The notes under the pieces are model-generated. The model ran no database searches. It saw only the letters and a program-made list of their open reading frames with translations, and had not been told where the DNA came from. From JAGVVZ01 sp964373165 (GTDB taxonomy: Archaea > Aenigmatarchaeota > Aenigmatarchaeia > CG10238-14), in the NCBI GenBank assembly GCA_964373165.1, contig CAYJTF010000004.1, positions 1 to 38,830 on the forward strand: DNA of 38,830 nucleotides, written 5' to 3'. A program made the translations under genes and the position numbers. The stretch's first letter is position 1. Each line of letters starts with the position of its first letter. Shown piece by piece: positions 1 to 5,934 of the stretch.

Positions 1-58
1 CCATTGTTGATTAAAATAATACGTGATTTTGGTACGAAAATTAACTAATCACCTTCAT

Positions 59-1675
59 TTATTGTAAAAATTTAGACATATAGGGTCCGTCATAGGAATA
101 GCCCAGTTTTGTGAAATATTTTTTTACGCCAACTCCACTTATTACAACTATTTTTTTTCTATCAAATTCCTCTTTGCTTATTTTTTCTGCTTCTGATATC
201 AACTCTTTTCCATATCCTCTATGCTGCCATTCTTTTTTAGGTTGTTTGTTTATTGGAACTAAAGGACCGTAAGTATGTATTTCTCTTATAATGTTTGCCG
301 TTTTTTTTATTTCTCTCCTATGGGTCTTTTCAGATGGAACCCTTAATCTAGCTAATGCAATCAAAATATCATTTTTTGTATCTTCAAAAGATAAAAATAT
401 TTCTTTACCTTCTGATGCATCGTAATCTCTTCTTATAAGTTCTATATTTTCTATATTAGGTTCTATATTAGGTTCTATATTATGTAGTCTTTTGGCATGT
501 CCTGGTTCTCTACATCTTGTGCATCTACATTTTAACCCCTGATTTTTTAATTCTTGTAACGCAATTTCTCTTATATTGCTTTTTTTTGGACCACTTGCTA
601 TTTCAGTTGCTGGCATATCTCTTAACATTCTTCTAAATCTTACAAACGGTGGAACCATTTTTTTTATCTCAACAAATAGGTTTTTAACATCTTCATCCGT
701 TGGTGGCGTATAATTTCCATTTATCCACTCTTTATATAATATGGTGTTTGGCATGACCATTGTTGGATATATTTTATAATCATCTGGCATAAAATTTGGG
801 TTAGTAAATAAGGTCTTAAACATTTTTAATTCCCGTCTAAAATCAGAACCGGGTAGGAATGGCATTATATGAGCAACAATTTTGTATCCCGCGTCTTTGG
901 CTATTCTTATCGCTTCTATATTTTCTTCGACACCGTGTCCTCTGTTTATTTTCAAAAGAACATCATTATATATTGATTGGACGCCAAGTTCTATTCTTGT
1001 AGCTCCATAGTTAAGCATTTCATCGACATGTGGCTCAAAACAATAGTCAGGTCTGGTTTCTATTGTTAGTCCTATACATCTGTGATTAGCAGATTCATTG
1101 TTTTTTATTGCCTGTTGTAGGTCTTCAGATTCAAAACCATTTAGTCCATCATAAATACCTTTGATAAACCATTTTTTGTAGTCTTTTTCTAGAGCTAGAA
1201 AAGTGCCACCTATTATTATAATCTCTATTTTGTCATTTGGATGACCCATTATTTTATATTGATTGAGTCTGTCTCTTATTTGTCTTATAGGATCAAATTC
1301 ATTTCTTATCGCTCTTTGTATAGCAGGTTCTAAAGGACTATAACTCTTAGGAGTAGTTTTTGTTGCTGGTAAGCAATAAGTACATGCACCACCACACGGT
1401 CCTGGTTTGCAAGAAATAGTTATTGTAGCAACACCAGAAATGGTTCTTGTGGGTTTAATATGCACAATTTCAGAAAATCTTGTTATCTTTTTATCTGACA
1501 TGTATTTTGTTATATCAGGACTTGTTACCATGTGCTTTAGTTTATATTTCATACTTAGTTGTTTCTTGAATTTCTCAAGATCTTTTTTTGTTTTTATATT
1601 ACCTTTGTCTATATTCTGAATAATTTCTTTACTTATTTTTTCTTCAACCAGCATACTATCAAAAAGGATTTCCAC
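59..1675 (-). CDS. elp3: Elp3, tRNA U34 carboxymethyl-forming enzyme (radical SAM + acetyltransferase)
   Basis: 538 aa. Elp3 uses a radical-SAM centre and acetyl-CoA to make the cm5 group on wobble uridine 34 of tRNA. Visible features are a cysteine cluster at residues 89-101 (C89, then C94-x3-C98-x2-C101), a radical-SAM TIM-barrel region with IIIIGGTF and the stretch LTIETRPD, a mid-protein Cys/His motif CRCTRCREPGH that resembles the family zinc site, and a C-terminal GNAT acetyltransferase domain with HRGYGKELI and KLGYSYDGPYM. Length is normal for archaeal Elp3. The start is GTG at 1675. A TATA-like TATTATAAAA lies about 25 bases upstream, which suggests a nearly leaderless mRNA. The linker before the GNAT domain contains a short NIEP repeat. 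It lies on the same strand as ncsA and the Trm9-like gene, which act on the same nucleotide. Confidence 0.95.
   Translation of the reverse strand: MEILFDSMLVEEKISKEIIQNIDKGNIKTKKDLEKFKKQLSMKYKLKHMVTSPDITKYMSDKKITRFSEIVHIKPTRTISGVATITISCKPGPCGGACTYCLPATKTTPKSYSPLEPAIQRAIRNEFDPIRQIRDRLNQYKIMGHPNDKIEIIIIGGTFLALEKDYKKWFIKGIYDGLNGFESEDLQQAIKNNESANHRCIGLTIETRPDYCFEPHVDEMLNYGATRIELGVQSIYNDVLLKINRGHGVEENIEAIRIAKDAGYKIVAHIMPFLPGSDFRRELKMFKTLFTNPNFMPDDYKIYPTMVMPNTILYKEWINGNYTPPTDEDVKNLFVEIKKMVPPFVRFRRMLRDMPATEIASGPKKSNIREIALQELKNQGLKCRCTRCREPGHAKRLHNIEPNIEPNIENIELIRRDYDASEGKEIFLSFEDTKNDILIALARLRVPSEKTHRREIKKTANIIREIHTYGPLVPINKQPKKEWQHRGYGKELISEAEKISKEEFDRKKIVVISGVGVKKYFTKLGYSYDGPYMSKFLQ
451..484 (-). 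repeat. 12-bp tandem repeat inside elp3
   Basis: CTATATTAGGTT occurs twice in tandem and is followed by a partial third copy. In the protein this gives a NIEP-NIEP-NIE series in the linker between the Cys-rich region and the acetyltransferase domain. The period is a multiple of three, so copy-number change keeps the frame. Confidence 0.85.
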
Positions 1676-1792
1676 GTATTATCTTAAATTGTTTCTTTTT
1701 TATAATACGTTAACCTTTGGTTGTAGACCATCTCTTTACAACCTTTGAACAGCAAATAGCCATATCTGATAATTTCTATCTAATAGTAGTAA

Positions 1793-1802
1793 CATTTATA
1801 TA
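1793..1802 (+). promoter_or_regulatory. TATA-box for the small gene at 1837
   Basis: TTTATATA-type box about 35-40 bases upstream of the ATG at 1837, within the 160-base gap between divergent genes. The spacing suits a transcript with a short leader. Assigned from sequence only. Confidence 0.4.
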
Positions 1803-1836
1803 CTAGTACCACTAATAAGTAATATTAAGTGATCAA

Positions 1837-2013
1837 ATGGATAGAAGAAACATGCATAGATTAAGATTCTATCAAGAAGAGCTATTTTTAACGAAAAAAA
1901 GACTTTTTGGAGCTAAAAGCATTAAACAAGTAAGATTTCTTCAAGACAGAATCAATTTTCTTCAAACAAGAATAGACGAACTAGAAAATGGAAAATCTTT
2001 AGGAAGATTTTGA
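1837..2013 (+). CDS. Small basic, predicted helical protein of unknown function
   Basis: 58 aa starting MDRRNMHRLRFYQEELFLTK and ending NGKSLGRF. It is rich in Lys and Arg and has a heptad-like pattern (KQVRFLQDRINFLQTRIDEL) that predicts a coiled coil or helical hairpin. A TATA-like element and a purine-rich AAGTGAT lie upstream of the ATG. It points away from elp3 and converges on ncsA, overlapping the ncsA 3' end by 15 bases. No family is recognised. The codon usage and charge pattern look genic. It could be a small nucleic-acid-binding protein, but nothing in the sequence proves that. Confidence 0.55.
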   Translation: MDRRNMHRLRFYQEELFLTKKRLFGAKSIKQVRFLQDRINFLQTRIDELENGKSLGRF

Positions 2014-2940
2014 GAACTTTATATGTACCTTTTCCATAGTTTGACATACTATGCATATATTTCCGGAAGTTGGTTCTCCACAAGTTTCACATTCTTTAAT
2101 ATTTGATTTTTTAAAACTAGCTTCTACAAAAGGAGCGACTCTTTGAGCACTGGATATTATACTATATTTTATACCGGGTGATCTTTCCTCCATTTTATTA
2201 AGAAAATCTCTTGTTTCCATTCTGAGTGCATTTCTTTGAGCATATGGGCATTCGGTAAAATAGGCAGGGATGTTATTAAGCATAGCATACAAAGCAGACT
2301 CTCTTTCAGGAATACTTATCAAAGGTTTGATTCTTTGAACAAATTTTATGTGCCTCTTTATTTTTGGTATTGGGCCTATTCTGGCGAATCTCATAAGATC
2401 CCCCTTTAAAACATTCATTAATATGCTTTGAGCTTCGTCATCTAGATTGTGTCCTGTAGCTAATTTAGATGCATCCAATCTCCTCGCTCCTTCGTTGAGC
2501 AAATATCTCCTAAAAATTCCACAAAAACCACACATACTATCATCATTGTCTTTGGCAAGATTATCGATAGTTGTATGAAAATATTCTTTATAAGTAAAAA
2601 TGTGATGTTCCACATCCAATTTCTTACAGAAATCAGCGCATTTGTCTATAGTTATATTCCTATATCCATTAATACCTTCATCTATTGTCATTGCTACAAT
2701 CTTAACGTTGGGATTATCTTTGAAGATTTTATGAAGCAAATACAATAAATTTCCAGAATCTTTACCTCCAGAAAATGCAACAACTATTTTATCTCCATTT
2801 TTAATGAGATTGTTTTTAGATATCGTAAGTCTCACTTTTTTATCTATATTTTTACTGAAACATCTTTTACAATAATATCTACCTTCGTTGATTCTAAAAT
2901 ACACAGATTCATTTTTACATGATGAGCATTTGTTTGTCAT
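1999..2940 (-). CDS. ncsA: tRNA wobble-uridine 2-thiolation protein, NcsA/Ncs6/TtuA family
   Basis: 313 aa. The family activates tRNA by adenylation and transfers sulfur to a uridine (U34 for Ncs6/NcsA, U54 for TtuA). Seen here are an N-terminal zinc ribbon (C5, C8, C24, C27), a PP-loop SGGKDS at residues 57-62, the CGFCG cysteine motif, ATGHNLDDEAQ, ECPYAQRNALR and a C-terminal second zinc ribbon (CETCG...CIVCQ). This is the complete family architecture. The ATG at 2940 is 31 bases downstream of the Trm9-like gene's stop, so both are probably cotranscribed. The neighbourhood (Elp3, Trm9-like, tRNA-Gln UUG) favours U34 rather than U54 as the target, which is an inference. Confidence 0.9.
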   Translation of the reverse strand: MTNKCSSCKNESVYFRINEGRYYCKRCFSKNIDKKVRLTISKNNLIKNGDKIVVAFSGGKDSGNLLYLLHKIFKDNPNVKIVAMTIDEGINGYRNITIDKCADFCKKLDVEHHIFTYKEYFHTTIDNLAKDNDDSMCGFCGIFRRYLLNEGARRLDASKLATGHNLDDEAQSILMNVLKGDLMRFARIGPIPKIKRHIKFVQRIKPLISIPERESALYAMLNNIPAYFTECPYAQRNALRMETRDFLNKMEERSPGIKYSIISSAQRVAPFVEASFKKSNIKECETCGEPTSGNICIVCQTMEKVHIKFSKSS

Positions 2941-2971
2941 AACACTGAATAGCTATCAAATAAACTTAAAC

Positions 2972-3589
2972 CTATTGTTTAACTATCATACAAATATTTC
3001 CGGAAGAATCCTCCCACAATTTTTCGGTTTTTAGTCCAACTATCGATAATTCGGTTTTTAATTCTTTTTTTGTATATAAATGATAAAATCTATTGTAAAT
3101 TTTTCCATGATAATTCCATTCTACGCAAATATCGCTTGAAAACCTATTTTTTATCAATTTCCAGAAAAATCTGTTTTGCCACTTCTTCCAGACAGTGATA
3201 AGAGTTTTTTCTCCAACTCTTTTCATTTCTTTTAATGATTCTATCCTCATTTCTTTTGATTCTAGATGATGTAGAACTCTCGTACAAACTATGTTTGAAA
3301 AGACATTGTTTTTGAACGGCAATTTTGAAGTATTTCCTATTATAAGATGAGCTGCAAGTTTTCTTTTTGATAAAAATATTTTAGCTTCTTTAATCATGTT
3401 TTTTGAAAAATCCAAACCCACACAAAATTTATTTTTTTCTAGAAATGGAACAACGTTTCTACAATTACCACAACCCAAATCTAGAACAGACCTACTGTTT
3501 TGTGAAAATTCAATAACTTCTTTTTCAGGTTTTGTTCTAAAATTAGTCCAAGAATCTGCTATTGTACTCCAAACATCTTTTTGATTCAT
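2972..3589 (-). CDS. Trm9-like SAM-dependent tRNA wobble-uridine methyltransferase
   Basis: 205 aa from the ATG at 3589. The frame stays open further upstream, but that would run into the tRNA-Gln gene, so MNQKDVWST is the sensible start. It is a class I methyltransferase with DLGCGN (37-42). Several motifs resemble the Trm9/ALKBH8 methyltransferase family: VWSTIADSWTNFR near the N terminus, VLHHLES (105-111), LITVWKKWQ (130-138) and RFYHLYTKKEL (167-177, compare the family RYYHLF..GEL). Trm9 methylates cm5U34 to mcm5U34, the step after Elp3. A partner such as Trm112 is not in the window. The start is 13 bases from the 3' end of tRNA-Gln(UUG), so the tRNA and this mRNA may share a transcript. 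The family-level assignment is good; the exact substrate is inferred. Confidence 0.8.
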   Translation of the reverse strand: MNQKDVWSTIADSWTNFRTKPEKEVIEFSQNSRSVLDLGCGNCRNVVPFLEKNKFCVGLDFSKNMIKEAKIFLSKRKLAAHLIIGNTSKLPFKNNVFSNIVCTRVLHHLESKEMRIESLKEMKRVGEKTLITVWKKWQNRFFWKLIKNRFSSDICVEWNYHGKIYNRFYHLYTKKELKTELSIVGLKTEKLWEDSSGNICMIVKQ

Positions 3590-3601
3590 ATGATCATTAT
3601 A

Positions 3602-3724
3602 TAGCCCCGGTCGGATTCGAACCGACGTTAAAGGCTCCAAAGGCCTCTGTGCTTAGTCCATTGTTGATTAAGACAACAGTTTGACCACTACATTCCGTAA
3701 AGATTGTTTCTTCTCTACGGGGCT
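3602..3724 (-). tRNA. tRNA-Gln(UUG) with two introns in the D-arm
   Basis: A 123-nt gene whose exons assemble into a normal 73-nt tRNA: acceptor AGCCCCG/CGGGGCT plus A73, D-stem GTGT/ACAC, anticodon stem GAGGC/GCCTT with loop CTTTGGA (anticodon UUG), and T-arm GTCGG-TTCGAAT-CCGAC. To reach this, 22 nt must be removed after G10 (about 3693-3714) and 28 nt between C23 and A24 (about 3651-3678). Both lie outside the canonical 37/38 site. The second insert has a TGTTG/CAACA hairpin. The first can pair with the acceptor-side exon (CCGTAGAGA with TCTTTACGG). Exact splice points can slide by a base or two. No CCA is encoded. A second GCCCCG copy sits just upstream of the 5' end. Confidence 0.85.
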
Positions 3725-3959
3725 ATTCGGGGCTTTTATAATTGTTTTTTATTATTAAGTTTAATAAGTTTTTAAGTACCACAGCAAATATAATTGAATT
3801 TTTGCTCTTCCGTGGAAAGAACCGTTTTTCCTTTTATATCACCTTTAAACCATGTCGGTGTTGTAAATCTATTTATTGAAATTTGTTAATTTTTTTAACA
3901 GGTTATTCCTTTTTTTAGAACTTATATGGGAAAAATGACAACCTTTAGGTAAATAAAAA
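3725..3959. other. Intergenic stretch with tRNA promoter and a possible gene remnant
   Basis: 235 bases without a complete gene. The tRNA-Gln side holds AT-rich TATA-like sequence (TTATAAAA near 3734-3741 and TAATAATAAA near 3750). Further in is a minus-strand coding-like stretch described separately. No convincing structured RNA is visible. Confidence 0.5.
3772..3950 (-). pseudogene. Possible frameshifted gene remnant, unknown product
   Basis: On the minus strand an open frame of 37 codons ends in ...TVLSTEEQKFNYICCGT-stop at 3772 but has no ATG, GTG or TTG. One frame over, upstream, the sequence reads YLPKGCHFSHISSKKRNN...LTNFNK. One extra A in the short A-run near 3870 would join the two into a single polypeptide of about 60 residues containing Cys and aromatic residues. 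No start codon is seen even then. I do not recognise the protein. It may be chance reading in AT-rich DNA. Confidence 0.25.
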
Positions 3960-4280
3960 TTATTTATGTTCTTTAATCTTCTCTTTTTTCTCCATGATTA
4001 ACCTTTCTAATTCTTCCAGTACCTTTTCACTTACATCTAAAACTCTCCACCCAGTTTTGGATGTTCTGAAATGCCCCAACGGAGTATCTATATGTGCGCT
4101 GATTTCATAATCAGGATGCTCTCTCCTTTTTATTTTATTTGCGGCAAGTTTGAAATCAGTTATTTTTTGTTCCCCGAATATTCTTTCACATCTATTCATC
4201 AAGCTACCAGCCTTTTTCATAATCATGCTAATTGTATTTTCATCCACATCTCCAAACCCAGACATCTGCACGTTTCTCAT
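3960..4280 (-). CDS. Small ribosome-hibernation (HPF/S30AE)-like protein, tentative
   Basis: 106 aa. The second half, HPDYEISAHIDTPLGHFRTS followed by GWRVLDVSEKVLEELERLI, resembles the last beta-strands and helix of S30AE-fold ribosome-associated proteins (basic strand, alternating hydrophobic strand, then a charged amphipathic helix). The tail is Lys/Glu-rich. The family binds the small subunit and silences ribosomes in starvation. The resemblance is by pattern only. A TATA-like TTAATATAC lies about 15-20 bases upstream of the ATG, so the message may have little or no leader. It is divergent from the membrane protein gene at 4365. Confidence 0.45.
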   Translation of the reverse strand: MRNVQMSGFGDVDENTISMIMKKAGSLMNRCERIFGEQKITDFKLAANKIKRREHPDYEISAHIDTPLGHFRTSKTGWRVLDVSEKVLEELERLIMEKKEKIKEHK

Positions 4281-4364
4281 AAAACCACTTACTGTATATT
4301 AATTAGAACTTTGTTCTAATATTTTTTATACCAACTGCTAACAATATTATTATATTAGTATCAT

Positions 4365-4814
4365 ATGGCGTATTACATGAAGCAATCAAAATTAGAAAAG
4401 ACCTTTATTCATATAGCTACTCTACTTTTTTTAATTTTGCCTGTTTTAATGGCAGTATTCATCTATTTATGGAATCCTAAAAATCTACTTTTTAGTTTCT
4501 TTATGATATCTTTTGAAGTGGCCCTGATAATTGGCAAGTTCACCCATCTTGATAATACACACACTCACTTTTTAGTTGTTTTATTGGGTTTTTTCATCTC
4601 TACTATCGAAGCATTTATTTTCTCTTCTAAATACAGTGTACAAAATGGAGTACTTTCGTTTTTCATATATCAATGGGTGTGGCTATCGTTATATGGCGTG
4701 GGGTTGCACGTATCCGTAAAAAGGGAAGATATGTCAAATTTAATGAATACACTGGTTATTGCTTTCGGAAGCATAGCTGCTATTTCTTGGTTCTGGTTCT
4801 CTCATATTTTCTAG
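4365..4814 (+). CDS. Small integral membrane protein, unknown function
   Basis: 149 aa with about five predicted transmembrane helices: residues roughly 15-37 (IATLLFLILPVLMAVFIYLW), 42-60, 68-86, 94-114 and 128-147. Loops are short and there is no signal peptide or catalytic motif that I recognise. ATG at 4365 is preceded by TTTTTTATA about 35 bases upstream, consistent with its own promoter and short leader. No family assigned. Confidence 0.6.
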   Translation: MAYYMKQSKLEKTFIHIATLLFLILPVLMAVFIYLWNPKNLLFSFFMISFEVALIIGKFTHLDNTHTHFLVVLLGFFISTIEAFIFSSKYSVQNGVLSFFIYQWVWLSLYGVGLHVSVKREDMSNLMNTLVIAFGSIAAISWFWFSHIF

Positions 4815-4875
4815 TGACATTTGGGAAAATTTATATAATTATAACAAGATTTCTTAGATTCGAAAAACATGTCAA

Positions 4876-5199
4876 GTGGATATAAAACTTTTATATCATG
4901 GAGGCAAAAGTTTAGATATAGATAGTATTATAGCTTATGGCTTAAATGAAAGTAGACAATTTTTTATGACGCCAAATATTATTTTAGCCAGAGAGGCTTC
5001 TTATCACCATCCAGATGGGAAATTGCTTGTGGTCAGAATATCTGGTTTGGTGTATGATAAAGCAATAGAAGAAGGATGTTTTGAAGAGAGACCTTATCTT
5101 GGTATAATTCAGATAGAAAGTTGTTTAGAAGTGAGAATTAAGCCGGGTGAAGGAATAAGGGTCTTGAATCGTTGTTTAAGAGAATTTTATCCACATTAA
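4876..5199 (+). CDS. Small protein with possible ADP-ribosyltransferase-like fold
   Basis: 107 aa from GTG at 4876, the only start in frame; a TATA-like TTTATATAAT at 4831-4840 supports transcription. The N-terminal part LLYHGGKSLDIDSIIAYGLN then FFMTPNIILAREASYHH then GKLLVVRISG resembles the order of motifs in small ART/PARP/KptA-type proteins: a YHG-type His, an 'I..I...GL' helix, an aromatic 'FFT' strand, an Ala-rich helix, then a hydrophobic strand. A downstream Glu that could be catalytic (QIES, about residue 83) is present. This is pattern recognition, not homology proof. The family includes toxins, RNA 2'-phosphotransferases and DNA/RNA modifiers, so the role is open. Confidence 0.45.
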   Translation: MDIKLLYHGGKSLDIDSIIAYGLNESRQFFMTPNIILAREASYHHPDGKLLVVRISGLVYDKAIEEGCFEERPYLGIIQIESCLEVRIKPGEGIRVLNRCLREFYPH

Positions 5200-5286
5200 C
5201 TATTTATGACATTACGTAACTCTTATAAATGTTAAGACACAATTACAAAGGTAAGTGGTTTACGTGATTGGTGAAAGTCGGACAGG

Positions 5287-5559
5287 GTGAATGTCAAACA
5301 AGTCTCCATTTCTAGTTATTCCGATCTACAAAAACTTTCATCGCAAATAAAAATAGTTCATTTTAGAAAATTTTTTAACAGGAAATTGATTGAATATGTA
5401 CTTTCTGTTTGCCCGAATATTAAGAAGATATCTTGTTCTAAATCAGCCTTTAGGAAGAATAGAAACGAGCTTATTTTCTTTAATTTTGAAAACATAGAAA
5501 TTTTGGTTTCTAACAGGCAACGAGGAAGGCCGAATTTGATCGAGAAGGTGTTGGTTTGA
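5287..5559 (+). CDS. Hypothetical protein, weak resemblance to DUF1699-type archaeal proteins
   Basis: 90 aa, start taken as GTG at 5287 (VKQVSISSYSDLQKLSSQIK...). The stretch IVHFRKFFNRKLIEYVLSVC-PNIKKISCSKSA looks like a small alpha/beta protein with a conserved CPNIKKI core, somewhat like DUF1699. The tail SNRQRGRPNLIEK contains an AT-hook-like RGRP. The assignment is weak. The ATG two codons downstream is out of frame. It lies in a stretch of short genes of unknown role. Confidence 0.4.
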   Translation: MNVKQVSISSYSDLQKLSSQIKIVHFRKFFNRKLIEYVLSVCPNIKKISCSKSAFRKNRNELIFFNFENIEILVSNRQRGRPNLIEKVLV

Positions 5560-5684
5560 CAGATACAGATTGTGGTTGGTCTGATCCACTACCAAGTGTG
5601 TATGTAAGGAATAGTTTGATGTATGTACTATAGTAAAAGACATAAGTTCTTTCACAAATAGAATCAAGGGTAGCTATTAGACTA

Positions 5685-5879
5685 ATGTGTAAGAGTTTTT
5701 CAAAGAAAAACCATGTTACATTACTTTTGTCCGATACTATAGGAGTCTCAAAGGCTAAAGAAATATCAAGAAAAGCCGTAGCAAGATATCATCCTTTGCA
5801 TCAAAATGAAGCTGTAAGGCGTCAGTTCAGACAAAGTTATGGTTATCCGATAGAAGAAGCAGATCCAATATATCGGTGA
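5685..5879 (+). CDS. Short orphan protein
   Basis: 64 aa, MCKSFSKKNHVTLLLSDTIG then a helical Arg/Lys-rich part ending QSYGYPIEEADPIYR. No ribosome-binding site is seen at the ATG; a TATA-like TATAGTAAAA lies about 55 bases upstream. I recognise no domain. It is 55 bases before thrS on the same strand. It may be a real small gene or the C-terminal remainder of one; the 5560-5684 stretch upstream contains no clear extension. Confidence 0.35.
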   Translation: MCKSFSKKNHVTLLLSDTIGVSKAKEISRKAVARYHPLHQNEAVRRQFRQSYGYPIEEADPIYR

Positions 5880-5934
5880 GTGACATTTAGTATGAGATTT
5901 AAAGTTGTATGCAAAAAGATAATGAGGTAATTAT

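Noticed and set aside
1..14. The first 14 bases are identical to part of the second tRNA-Gln intron (3658-3671).
   Set aside because: The following bases do not resemble tRNA exon sequence on either strand, and a 14-base AT-rich match can occur by chance.
451..484. Short direct repeats considered as a CRISPR array.
   Set aside because: The unit is 12 bp with no spacers and lies in frame inside elp3.
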